Positions 42,225-52,130 of a stretch of DNA of 64,000 nt are shown piece after piece; within the stretch, counting starts at the first letter, position 1; each line of letters begins with the position of its first letter. The notes under the pieces are model-generated. The model was not told where the DNA came from and made no database searches. It saw only the letters and a program-made list of their open reading frames with translations. Source of the DNA: Microcebus murinus (Eukaryota; Chordata; Mammalia; Primates; Cheirogaleidae); the NCBI RefSeq assembly GCF_040939455.1, contig NC_134119.1, positions 9,970,501 to 10,034,500 on the forward strand, in the 5' to 3' direction. The translations under genes were made by a program, and so were the position numbers.

Positions 42225-43360
42225 GACAGAACCTGCCCTTCTGCAGAGATGAATTCCTTTGGGCCCCTCCTGCCTCTCTCCTGACGCTCTTGGGCAGAGA
42301 GCGTCCTGCTTGGCACCCAGTTCCGAGGCAGGGCAGTAAAATCCCATTTGCAGGCCTGCTCGGGCCAGCCCGGGGACCCCATGCTGGCGTGAGTTTCCCT
42401 CCCCCCGCCTTTGCAGGGGCCGCTGCTCGCAGCACACCAGCGCTGTTGCCGGCGAAAGTAAACACCCAAACTGGTTAAACCAACAGCGCCCTGTTGATTC
42501 GGAGCTCGTAAAAATACAGAAGCCCCAGCCGCTTTATGACGTGCCAGAATCCGGGGCAGGAGGGGGAGTCCCGTTGCAGGGGCCGCCTTGGAGCTCAAGC
42601 TGGGGAGAGGTCAAGGCGTCACCCCCAGGCCAGACGCAGGCCCTCAAGAATGGCTTCAGAACAGAGGCCCCTGGTTTGGTTGGAAAACTGCAGCTGCGCG
42701 TTTGGGATTTCGTCTGCGATCTCGAAATGAATGCAGAGCCCAACGGGTGTTGGTGGGTCTAGGCCTGGGAGGCCCCCGGCTTCCTGAGAGCCCCCCGTGG
42801 GCCCTGGAGGAGTCACCCCAATTAGCAGCCACAGGTGATCGAGGTCGCAGCAGCAGCGGAGAGCCCGAGCCCGGGGGTGGTGCGGGCTGCTGTTTCCTTC
42901 CTCGGTTCCTCTTTCGGGGGCTGATTGGATTCCGTCTGCTCAGCTCTGAGCACCGGGCCTGCTCTGGAGGACTTCCCCGTCCTCAGGTGGCCTCGTCAGT
43001 GTGGAACTTGGCTCTTAAACGAGTGTGTGTGACAAGTCACCTGGAAAGATCGTTAAGATGCAGATCCGGCCTCTGCCTGGTAGACTGGGGCCCTGGGGTG
43101 GGGGTGTGGCCTGGGCTCCGCATTTCTGTGAAGCCCTCCCCCGACCAGAGGGTTCCCTACAGGTGACCGGGGAGCCACACCCAGAGGGATGCTGGCCGTC
43201 GGGGTCAGGAAACCTGGGCTATGGCTCGGGGTCCCCCAAGAACAGCAGTGCCGGCGGATGTGGTCTGCTCGTGGTCAAAGACAAGTGCTGATCCTGCGGC
43301 CGGCACGTGGCCGTCACTCAAGAAGCCGAAGCTTTCGGCGTTGCTGCCCTTGCTGACCAA
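42225..43360. other. Intronic sequence, mostly unique
   Basis: A degraded MER5-type hAT fragment lies at about 43035-43135 ('cacctggaaagatcgttaag', 'atgcagatccggcctctgcc'). No exon was recognised; the 192-codon + frame (42588-43166) has no domain. Confidence 0.45.
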
Positions 43361-43500
43361 TATTTGTTGAGCCAGACGTGCTTTTCATGAACTCACCCAT
43401 CTAATCCTCACGACGACCTGTGAAGTGGGGCCGTTAACAGCCCCATTTTACAGATGGGGAAACTGAGGCTCAGAGCTCTGAAGACTCTTACAAGGGTCGC
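43361..43500 (-). mobile_element. MIR SINE, antisense
   Basis: 'cacccatctaatcctcacga', 'cccattttacagatggggaa' and 'actgaggctcagagctctga' are antisense MIR, well preserved. Confidence 0.8.
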
Positions 43501-43739
43501 CCAGTGAGGGGTCCAACACTGCAGCCTTACCAGGGGCAGGAGCTGCCTGCCTTGAGTTCCGAGCACCGATTTTCTCCTCTGTCCAATGGGCCTCGTGGTG
43601 TCTTCCTTGCTGCCGCTGCAGGGCTGTGATTTAAGGGTTAAAAAGATAACAAGAAAAATGTTTCGAAAATGACTAAGCAAGGAAAAGAGCAGCGTTTTGA
43701 AAGTCAGCGAGAGTAAACACTATGGCCTCTTGGGCAGTT

Positions 43740-44275
43740 ACTGTGTGCTAGGCACAGGCTCAGTGTTGTCTTATGTTGGACATTTTCTTTTATTGTGGGG
43801 AAAATGCACACAACACAAAATTGGTCATTTTAACCATTTTAAAGTGTACAAGTCAGTGCGTTAAAGTAAAGTACCTTCATAATGTCGCGCACCTACCACC
43901 ACCCTCTAGTTACAGAACATTTTCATCACCATGAAAGCATAACCCTGCACCCATTAGCGGTCACTGCTCAGTCTCCTTCCCCGGCCGCTGAAAACGCCCT
44001 TCTGCTTTCTGTCTCTGTGCGTTTGCCTGTTCTGGATGTTTCGTATACGTGAGACCATATACTGTTTGTCCTTTTGCATCTGGCTCCTTTCACTTGGCAT
44101 AATGTTTTCAAGGTGCGTCCCTGTTTGGGCGTGGAATCAGCTCTTCATTCCTTTTTCATGGCTGAGTAACATTCCATGTGAGTACCCTGTGTATTCACCC
44201 ATTCGTCCATTGGTGGACCTTTGGGTGGACGCTTTACCGGCTACGTGCTGACCACATCCACGTATTTATACATAG
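43740..44275 (-). mobile_element. L1 LINE, antisense, about 530 bp
   Basis: 'aaaattggtcattttaacca', 'aaagtgtacaagtcagtgcg', 'cacccattagcggtcactgc', 'ttgcctgttctggatgtttc', 'tttcacttggcataatgttt' and 'attcacccattcgtccattg' form the standard antisense text of old L1 (HAL1/L1M-like) 3' regions. Confidence 0.85.
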
Positions 44276-44430
44276 GATTTCTTAGACTGCTTGCAGTAGA
44301 CCCATGAGACAGGTACTGTTAAGATTTTACAGGGGAAGCCCTGGTGACTCAGAGAGGTGCAGTGACTTGCCCAAGGTCACACAGCAGACACAGGGAGGTG
44401 GCAGACACAGGACTCAAACTATGGTTTTCT
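44276..44430 (-). mobile_element. MIR SINE, antisense
   Basis: 'tgagacaggtactgttaaga', 'gtgacttgcccaaggtcaca' and 'gtggcagacacaggactcaa' are antisense MIR. Confidence 0.8.
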
Positions 44431-46144
44431 GACCCTGAGCCCGAGCTCCCTCTGTACGCTCCTCCGCGGCTCTCAGGGCGTTGCCTTGTGCTGCAGTGAT
44501 GGTGCCACCGAGCAAACCTAGAGTCCATCGGGATCCTCTGAAGATTGTTTTTGAAAAAGCAGAACCATGCTGGGGCCTTACTCCCAGACCGTTCAGGTCG
44601 GAATCTCTAGAACAGCTCTTCTCGCCCAGGGATGATCGTGCACCTGCTTCTCCAGGGGCCGTCCAGCCCTGCCTGGAGAGATTTTCATTGTCACAGCTAG
44701 GGCGTGGGGTGCGCCTGGCATCTGTGGGCGGGAGCCAGGAGTGCCGTAAACACAGCGTGGCCCCACGCCAGGGCGTCGTCCGGCCCCAGTGTCGGCAGCG
44801 TTGGAGTGGAGAAAGCTTGCTGCAGAGCTAGAGCCTGGACGTCGGCCCCTTTTGTAGTCCCCGGCCGGGCTCCGGTGTGCAGCAGGGCTGCGCTGTGCTT
44901 CTGCAGCCTGACAAAGTCCCCCGGCTCCCGTCCACTGCAGACTCGGGCTCGGCAGGTGCAGGCGGGGCCGGGGGTGCTGCCGTTCTGACAGGCTCTCCCG
45001 GGACGCCCACACCCCGGCCCGCGCTCCGAGTTCTAAGACTGCAACGCGGATAAAGGCAGCTGGGCTGGACTCTCTGCTTTGCTTTCTTGCTTTTCTATGT
45101 CCTGAAAGTTGCATTTCAACAAAAAGTTTTCCTTCAGGTGAAGAGTAAGGAGTGCAAACGGGACAAAGGTGGAATCGTGGGTTGCTTGAGACTGGGGCTT
45201 TGCAGGGAGAAGCAGGGAGGTTCTTCGGGAGACAGAGGAGTTGTGTTCCCAGCGGCAGCTGGCCCAGCCAGCCTCCAGCCTGGGCCCTGCTGGCTGCGGG
45301 CCCTTGGCTGGCTGGCCCAGTAGTGATGACTCAGGCTTTCCACCTGTGAAATGGGCGGGATGGCTCTCGCCGCCTCCCCACCCATTCCCAAGGCCAGAAG
45401 CCCCCAGAAGCTCCTCACCTTCATCACAGGCCCGTCTTAAAAGCTGGGACCTGCAGCTGCTGTTTTCGCTGCTAATAAATCTCCATTTGTGGCAGCTCAA
45501 TTAGGAAGTCATCACAAAGCTCCAATATTGAAAGACGGGATTAATAACCCAGCCCATGTGGGAGAAATTAGCAGCTTCTGCGGAGAGCCCTTTTCAGCCT
45601 GTGCTGTGGCTGGCAGCCCCTGGAACGGCGCCGGCAGGCGGGTCTCTGGGCACGCAGGGCCCGGCCCCGCTGGAGGGGAGCCCCGTCGGGGGCTGCTGCA
45701 CGTTGCTAGGCTGTGCTTTCAAGGTGAAGCGTCTGGAAGCCTCTGGCGGTGCTTGGCAGACTCCCGGGATGCCGCCAAATGCATCCGTGCCCCGTCCACG
45801 TGGCCCCGGCAGACGGAGGCCCAGGCAGGGCGGGAGGAAAGGGCTGGGATTGGGCCCTGGGCCTCACGCGGCTGCTGCCTGGGCTCCCGGATGAGGAGGT
45901 CCTCGGCCTGGCAGGGAAGGGCTGGCCCTCCGCCCAGCTCTCTGGGCCCCGGGAGGCACGCCAGCAGCTCGGACTGACTCACCGGGGGCGGGCCCGGCCT
46001 CTTGGCCCACGCTGCAAGGCGGGGGTGGGGAGGCGGGCCCGGCGTGGCTGCGCCTGTGGCCTGTTTCTCACCTGCCCAGCGAGGGTGGCTGGAGGGGGGA
46101 GGGTCTGCATTCTTTCCTGCATCCTACCTTCTAGAATGATCGCT
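44431..46144. other. Intronic sequence with old MER/MIR scraps
   Basis: About 44505-44670 is a degraded MER5-like segment ('agaaccatgctggggcctta'). About 45310-45380 is a partial sense MIR ('tttccacctgtgaaatgggc'). GC-rich DNA at 45590-46080 carries chance frames of up to 162 codons on both strands. Confidence 0.45.
45327..45341 (-). promoter_or_regulatory. Perfect match to an NFAT:AP-1 composite site
   Basis: On the minus strand the 15 bases read GGAAAGCCTGAGTCA: an NFAT core (GGAAA), a 3-bp spacer and a consensus AP-1 site (TGAGTCA). The order and spacing match the composite element of the IL-2 ARRE-2 type. It lies in a diverged MIR, where the ancestral 'cctcagtttcctcatctgta' has become 'actcaggctttccacctgtg'. 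Function is inferred, not shown; such 15-mers can arise by chance. Confidence 0.4.
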
Positions 46145-46340
46145 GGCCTGCTAGATTGGCTTAGGGACTGGGCTCTGGAGCTAGAGGCACTTGCTCTTGA
46201 GGGCTCAAATGGAAGCTTCCCCGTATACCCTTGGCCAAGTGGTGGCCTGACTTCTCTTAGCTTTAGTCTTCTCCGCAGTCAAATGTGAATAATATTAATC
46301 CTTCCTCCCTCTGAGGGCCGCCGTGAGCATCAGAGCACAG
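46145..46340 (+). mobile_element. MIR SINE, sense
   Basis: 'gactgggctctggagctaga', 'acccttggccaagtggtggc' and 'ctccctctgagggccgccgt' follow sense MIR order. Confidence 0.65.
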
Positions 46341-46442
46341 CATTCCGGCTTAGTGGTCAGTGCCGGCCGGTCCCCTGTCTTTCATTCTTCATAGATCTAG
46401 ATGAGGCTACAGAGGTAGACGAGTGGATACACTGAGACTCGT

Positions 46443-46958
46443 CCATCCACCCGCCCATCCACTTGTCCATCCGCCCGTCCATCCGCCCATCCATCCACCC
46501 GTCCATCCGCCCGTCCATCCACCCGTCCATCCGCCCGTCCATCCGCCCATCCATCCACCCATCCATCCACCCGTCCATCCGCTCGTCCATCCACCCGTCC
46601 ATCCACTTGTCCATCCACCCGTCCATCCACTTGTCCATCCACCCGTCCATCCACTTGTCCATCCGCCCGTCCATCCACCCGTCCATCCGCCCGTCCATCC
46701 ACCCGTCCATCCACTTGTCCATCCACCCGTCCATCCACCCGTCCATCCACCCGTCCATCCACTTGTCCATCCACCCGTCCATCCACTTGTCCATCCGCCC
46801 GTCCATCCGCCCGTCCATCCGCCCGTCCATCCACCCGTCCATCTGCCCGTCCATCCACCCGTCCATCCACTCGTCCATCCACCCGTCCATCCACTTGTCC
46901 ATCCACCCGTCCATCCACTTGTCCATCCGCCCGTCCATCCGCCCGTCCATCCACCCGC
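46443..46958 (+). repeat. Minisatellite: 43 units of 12 bp with 132-bp higher-order periodicity
   Basis: The unit is CCATCC followed by ACCCGT, GCCCGT or ACTTGT, with rare forms (GCCCAT, ACCCAT, GCTCGT, ACTCGT). I count exactly 43 units with no length change over 516 bp. The unit order 'a t a t g' recurs at units 15-19, 26-30 and 37-41, that is every 11 units (132 bp). Because 12 is a multiple of 3 and the unit has no stop on either strand, several frames stay open (282, 217, 215 and 184 codons); these are artefacts, not proteins. Confidence 0.95.
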
Positions 46959-47350
46959 CGCCGACTCTGCCTTCTAAGCCCTGGGCTCCGTTCCCGCCAG
47001 CAGGCTCCTCGCAGTCCACAAAGCACAGCGCCGCCCTCGCGGGTCTGCACTCTAGCGGGCGGAGAGACGGGAGAGGAGAAACCAACAGGAGCTTCGGGTC
47101 ACGTATCTGAAAGTGAACTGCTCTATGCAGAAAAGCACAGCAGAGTAAGGCCGGGTAAAGGCGACAGGAAGGCAGAGACGGGCAGGCCGGCGCTGCTGTC
47201 TTCACTGTGGGCGAGGGAGGGCCCGCAGGGGAGGTGACAGCTGAGCAGAAACTGCAGGCAGTGCGGCAGCGGGCAGAGGGAGGCGCCGGCTCGCGCAGGC
47301 GCTCAGGGAGGCGCGTGCTGAGTGCCTGCGAGACAGCGAGGGCGTCCTAG
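46959..47350 (-). mobile_element. L2 LINE fragment, antisense, diverged
   Basis: 'ctcgcgggtctgcactctag', 'ggtgacagctgagcagaaac' and 'ggcagcgggcagagggaggc' resemble antisense L2 text ('cattctagtgg', 'ggtgacatttgagcag', 'aggcagaggga'). The minisatellite abuts it. Confidence 0.55.
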
Positions 47351-47901
47351 ACGTGGGGCTGGGGCGGAGTGAGCGAGGCGGACTTCTAGGAAATACTGGT
47401 CCTGGGGGCAGATCCGGGGTGTCAGACCCTGGGAAGCACCACGGGCGAATTCCAAAGCGAAGGCACCTGAGCCCTCCAGGAACCGGTGCCACGTGTGGCT
47501 GCGGGACGCCCTCGGGTTTCGGCTGACATCAGATTCGCAGGGAGGGTGCGAAACCTCTTGGGAACACCCGGATTTGCCCGTCCTCTCATAGCACAGTAAA
47601 GCGTGCGGCTCTCGTTCTCCCGCCTTCCCTACGAGGAGGACAGGCATCCGTTTCTTGACTCATAACCCACAAAACATGGTGTAGGAAGGAAACTCCCTCA
47701 AATGACTTAGGGCACTTTTTACAAGGACGTTAGCACTTGGAGGGTCACCGGTTGTCAGGAGTGATGGTTCCACTTTTTGATGACATCAGGTGACCCGTGT
47801 GGGTTGTATCTATCTCACGACCGTGAAATCAGACCGCCTCTTTCAGGCAGACGTCTCCCCTCGTCACATGACCTCTCTGTCTCTCTCTCTCTGGCCCTCA
47901 G
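47351..47901. other. NFATC2: 3' end of the 14.6-kb intron
   Basis: Unrecognised sequence ending in a strong acceptor: a (CT)n-rich tract at 47876-47893, then 'ctggccctcag' before the exon. A second AG lies 5 bases into the exon (cccag at 47902-47906); using it would shift the frame, so the first AG is the functional one. Confidence 0.6.
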
Positions 47902-48042
47902 CCCAGCGATCCGCCCACGAGCTGCCCATGGTGGAAAGACAGGACATCGACAGCTGCCTGGTCTACGGGGGCCAGCAGATGATCCTCACGGGGCAGAACT
48001 TCACGGCCGAGTCCAAAGTCGTGTTTACCGAGAAGACCACAG
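47902..48042 (+). CDS. NFATC2: NFATC2 coding exon, start of RHR-C (IPT/TIG) domain (probable exon 6)
   Basis: This 141-nt exon lies between ccctcag/CC and ACAG/gtcagt. Two bases complete the Ser codon split by the previous intron; the last G starts an Asp codon. It encodes SQRSAHELPMVERQD, then SCLVYGGQQMILTGQNF, then ESKVVFTEKTT, the start of the IPT/TIG-like C-terminal half of the Rel-homology region, which supports dimerisation and backbone contacts and takes part in AP-1 and FOXP3 complexes. ERQD.DSCLVYGGQQM identifies NFATC2; NFATC1 has EKQSTDSYPVVGGKK. Relative to my memory of human there is Ile for Thr after RQD and Ala for Ser before ESK. The gtcagt donor is weaker than gtaag types but acceptable. 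The frame is open. Confidence 0.97.
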
Positions 48043-48334
48043 GTCAGTGGGTTTGCAGTGGGTACCGAAGTGACCGTCTCTCTCTTCTCCACAGCATGGA
48101 TTTGGGGGGTAGATCTCACCGTGCAGAGTTTTATACCCTGCTGTTTTTACTCACTGTGTCTTCAGAGATTATGAAGGCCACGCTGCTCACCCTTGCATGA
48201 ACGTGCCATGCTGTATTTTAACTGATTTTAGGTTGTTTTGATTATCCCCCACCCTTAACTCTTTTTTTTTTTTAAATTATTGTCTTCACACAGAGAAGCA
48301 AACTTTTAAACCATTTTTCTATAGTAAAAAGGAA
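48043..48334. other. NFATC2: Start of the 15.7-kb NFATC2 intron (48043-63738)
   Basis: The donor is gtcagt. Unique sequence follows, with a T-run at about 48261-48273. Confidence 0.6.
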
Positions 48335-48612
48335 GGCCAAACAGTGCGATGATTAAGTGTGCAAGCTCTGGCCCTGGAAATCCTGAGTTCAAATCCTGAT
48401 TTTGCTACTTGCTTGCTCTGTGATCTTAGGCAAATTACCTAACTTTTTCTGTGCCTTGATTTTTCATATATGTAATAATAATAATAACAAGAGTTGTTAC
48501 CCCATAGGGTCGTCATGAAGATTAAATGGGTTGATACATGTTAGGTAATTATAACAGCACCAGGTATAGCATAAGCCAATAAACATTGGCTACTTAAATT
48601 TTTATTATAAGT
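48335..48612 (+). mobile_element. Nearly full-length MIR SINE, sense
   Basis: One of the best-preserved MIRs here: 'gtgcaagctctggccctgga', 'gagttcaaatcctgattttg', 'gtgatcttaggcaaattacc', 'aactttttctgtgccttgat' and the 3' part 'gtcgtcatgaagattaaatg' to 'cattggctacttaaattttt'. A short (TAA)n lies at its middle. Confidence 0.9.
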
Positions 48613-48619
48613 AGTACTA

Positions 48620-48965
48620 CAATTAATCTTATACTTTTAGGATTAATCTTCTTATACATGCATCTGTGTATCTTTTTTGTTTATTTAGGGCTTATTCCTG
48701 GCAGTGGAATTTTATATGGTCATTTTGAGGACTTTAAATACATATTACTAAATTCCCTTCCAGAACTCTATAAATTGAAACTTCTACCATGTCAGTAATA
48801 CTTTCACCCCATTCCAGATATGGTATTTTTGAAATTATAAAAATATCATTTTGGGATTAGTATTTCTTTGTACTTTGCATTTCTTTGCTATGAGAGGTTT
48901 AATGTTTTTGGCCATGTCTGTTCTTTCTTTGGTATACTATCTGTTAATGTCTTCTTCCAGCGGGG
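48620..48965 (-). mobile_element. L1 LINE fragment, antisense, old
   Basis: 'ggcagtggaattttatatgg', 'tactaaattcccttccagaa' and 'ttgcatttctttgctatgag' resemble the antisense L1/HAL1 3' region. It is diverged. Confidence 0.55.
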
Positions 48966-50059
48966 ATGTGGTAAAAAGATAACAGATCTGAAGTCAGAAA
49001 ATATCAGATTAAAGCGAGTATTGATGAAACGTGTTGTCAGAAGGAAATTAGCTCAAATAACTTGGGGTACTTTTGGATGCTAGACCTATTTTTTTTCTTA
49101 ACAGTCATGATTTCAGTAGGTTAATTCAATGGGGTGTTGATGGTTGCTGATTTGTTTGTTTATTTTCCTTAAGATGACCCAGAGACTGTAACAGGCAGGC
49201 TGTCCTGTTGTGGAGATTGTGCAGGGCACAAGGGTGCCTCCTTTGAGGGCTGCCATTCAAACCGGATACGTCTCGGGTCTATATGTCACCAGGACAGCCT
49301 CTGAGGGGTGGAAGCAGAGTGTCGTGGGGAAGGGGGGCTGCCTTCTGGCTCACACACAGCCTCCTTTTGGAACGGGCTGGCCCCGAGCCCATGCTTTGAG
49401 AGAGCATGCTAGGAGGCAGAATTTATTTTAAAGAGGTTTGACCGAAGGCATTGCAAAAAAGAACTGAAAAAGGACAGTCAGGAAGGCCGTGGCAGTGGGG
49501 AGTGGTTGAGAAGGCAGGCGTGGGGGATCGCGAGGGTTCGATGGGATGGGGGGTGGCGAGGGGCAAGGCGTGCACACCGTGGGGATGGCTGTACTGAGTG
49601 CCCCGCTCTGCCGCCACCTGTGCAAAGTCCCCTTCCTCTGTCCCCAGCTGGAAAGCGGGGACAGCGACAGTGCTGCCCCCAAAGGTGAGGGCTAAACGGG
49701 TTCAGGCAAGTGAGGGCTGAGCACCGAAGTGCTCAGCGAGGGCAGGGGCTGCCGCTGTCATTCTGCGCTGTGCGGAAGGAGGGGGTTGAGACTGTCTTGT
49801 TTGCGCAGGGCGCCTCCCCGGCGGGAGAGGAGGTCTGGGCGTGCGTGTGACCGGGCGGGACGGCGGGGTCCCTCTTGGAAGCGTCGGGTCTGATGTGCCC
49901 GTGGGGCCCCTCCGTATGAGCCACGGTCTCGCCTCTGTGAAAAGGCAAGCGGTCCGGAGCGTTGCCACGTGGCCTAGAGGAGGAGGCTGCTTCCAGCCTT
50001 ACGCTGTTCTAGCAGCTCAGTGACGATCAGCCTCTCTGTTCCTTTCGTCACCCAGGTGA
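48966..50059. other. Unique intronic sequence
   Basis: No exon or clear repeat was recognised. GC-rich from about 49490. Confidence 0.4.
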
Positions 50060-50330
50060 CCGTTCCTGTGCTCGGGGCAGGCTGCTCGTGTTCAAAACCC
50101 AGCGCCACGACTCTAGCTGTGTGAGCTTGGGCAGGTTCCTCAACCTTTCTGGGCAGCAGTTTCTTCATCTGTGTGATGCGGGCGGTGACAGTCCTGCCTC
50201 GCCGGGCGGTCATGAGATTAAGACTTCATGCGTGTTAAGTACTTACAGCAATAAGTTAGTGTCACAACAATGAGTAGCACGTAGGCGGCGTCCAGCAGGT
50301 GTTAGCTGACGCTGTTTGTGGCTGCTGTTG
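50060..50330 (+). mobile_element. MIR SINE, sense
   Basis: 'ctctagctgtgtgagcttgg', 'gcaggttcctcaacctttct', 'cagtttcttcatctgtgtga' and 'ggtcatgagattaagacttc' follow the sense MIR layout. Confidence 0.8.
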
Positions 50331-50359
50331 CCGAGGGTTCAGGATTTTGTGTGGGGCCA

Positions 50360-50760
50360 TGGAATCAAGGGCGTGTATAGATGTTTAAAGTCTCCTGATG
50401 CACTTTTGGGGAGGCTCATTTTGCAGGTGGTGGTGGGCCAGCATAGACGCTCTGGGTAGCAAGAATTGGCTAGGCTCTTGTAAATCAGAGGGCAAACCAA
50501 GGTGGCCAGAGTGGAGGCTGGTTAACACTGGGAAATACATTTGGATGAGTGTGCAGAGGCCAGAAGAGAGAGTGTTCCCAGTGCCAGGTGGAGAGACATG
50601 GCCTTGGTTTGGTCTGGTTCTGGGTAAAGTAATAGGGAGTCATAGTAGGTTCTTGAGGAGGGGAGTGGCATGGAATATAGATGACCACATAAGCATAGCT
50701 TCTACGGCTTTCACGTGCCTCCAGTAGCAGGAAACCCATCCTGCTGGCCTTGTGCTGACT
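50360..50760 (-). mobile_element. L2-like LINE fragment, antisense
   Basis: The text 'gctaggctcttgtaaatcag', 'agtaatagggagtcatagta' and 'gttcttgaggaggggagtgg' aligns in order with antisense L2 ('agggccttgtagg', 'gggaagccattgg', 'ttgagcaggggagtg'). Assignment is tentative. Confidence 0.5.
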
Positions 50761-51119
50761 TTGACAAGAAACAAAGGTTGCTTCAAAGCACCTTATTGGC
50801 AGAGGGGAAACGCTGATGAGGTGCAAACATTTGTTGCTCATGTCTGGGCAGACAGAGCCTCTGCACGGTGCTCATGGGACTGTGCAGGGCAGAACTGGAG
50901 GCTGGATCCCACCAAGCTCCTCACGCAGTTAGGAGCCAGCCAGCTTTCCAGTGCTCTGGGAGCTTAATTACTTTGAAGCTGCCCAAGGGCGCCAGCGAAG
51001 CGTTTGTTGAATGAATGAATGAACAAACGAATGAATGGCACTTACTGTATAGTTTCCATTCTGTTGCTTTTGGAAGAAATTTCACCTCTTGAAGGGAGGA
51101 AAGCACAGAGCCTGTTCAA
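50761..51119. other. Unique intronic sequence with a short (TGAA)n
   Basis: No exon was recognised. Four TGAA/CGAA-type units occur at about 51007-51037. Confidence 0.4.
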
Positions 51120-51750
51120 CTTCGAACGGCCGGGTGTTACGGAGAGCAACGGCAACAGCTCCCGTGGGGGGACGCGGTCTGTGGCCCCCAGGCACACAGG
51201 CAGGCTTGGAGAAGGCAGGGGAGCCAGCCATGGACAGTCGCCAGTGTCGTCAGACTCCCTGCGCCTCGGTTTCCCTCTCTGTAGAATGAATCCTTGCCTC
51301 TTAGAGCCGAGCGCATAAGCGAGCAGTATGAACTTAGTGCCTAGTAAGCGTTTACTGACGTCCGTGTTGTTTGTGGTCTCCCAGCATGCTCGTTGCTCAG
51401 GCCACAGTCATCGTTTCGTGACACATGCTGCTCCAGGGGCTGGGGGGGCTGGGCGAGCTCTGGGCGGGGCGGGGAGGCGATGGCTGTGGCCGTTACAAGC
51501 TCAGGCTCTGAGGGCAGATGGCCCGCGTTCGAATCCCTGATCTGCATTTAATAGCTGTGTTGTCCTGGGTAAGTCACCTCACTTCTCTGAGCCAACAATT
51601 TCTCTTTTGTAAAATGCAGAGGATGATTTTATTCCTCTCGGGAGGTAAGAAGATTAAATGAGATGGTACAGACTAGGTTCTTTGCATAGGGCTTGGCACA
51701 TTGAAAATATTCATTAAGTGTTAGCTTTTATTATCATTACATTTTGGCTG
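51120..51750 (+). mobile_element. Two MIR SINE fragments, sense
   Basis: About 51240-51370 ('cctcggtttccctctctgta') is a partial MIR. About 51490-51750 ('acaagctcaggctctgaggg', 'gtgttgtcctgggtaagtca', 'aagaagattaaatgagatgg', 'catagggcttggcacattga') is nearly complete. Confidence 0.75.
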
Positions 51751-51839
51751 TGAGAGGACAAAGATGAGTAAGATTTTTATCTCATGGAACCAAAGACAAA
51801 ACAATTAAAGACATTAAAAAAAAAACCAATAATAAGTAA

Positions 51840-52060
51840 TAATAAAAAACTATATGCCAAGCCTTGTTCTAAGCATGTGATGTGATTCCTCATGACAGCC
51901 CTACAAGATAGACTCCTGTTCTCCCAGCACTACTGATGAGAAACTGAGCACAGAGAGGTTAAGTAACTTAGTGAAGATCACACAGCTGGCAACGGGCAGT
52001 GATAGCATTTGACCGCAGGAAGCCTGGCTCAGAGTCCACATCTTGAACCATTAGCTGTTC
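51840..52060 (-). mobile_element. MIR SINE, antisense
   Basis: 'atatgccaagccttgttcta', 'tcctcatgacagccctacaa', 'agaggttaagtaacttagtg' and 'agatcacacagctggcaacg' are antisense MIR. Confidence 0.85.
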
Positions 52061-52130
52061 TACTTTTAAAAAGCTTAGAGTCACATCACTTTTAGAACAG
52101 CTAGAGTCACTTTAGCTTAGAGTCACATCA
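52052..52130. repeat. Short complex repeat: inverted 11-mers and direct 17-mers
   Basis: tagctgttcta (52052-52062) and tagaacagcta (52093-52103) are exact inverted repeats. agcttagagtcacatca occurs at 52072-52088 and 52114-52130, a perfect 17-bp direct repeat at 42-bp spacing. Confidence 0.9.

Noticed and set aside
46443..46958. CRISPR array or repetitive protein gene
   Set aside because: The repeat has a 12-bp unit without spacers, in a primate intron. All open frames arise from a stop-free 12-bp unit.
47902..47906. Alternative acceptor 5 bases downstream (cccag)
   Set aside because: It would shift the reading frame; only the AG at 47900-47901 completes the Ser codon and keeps the NFATC2 frame.
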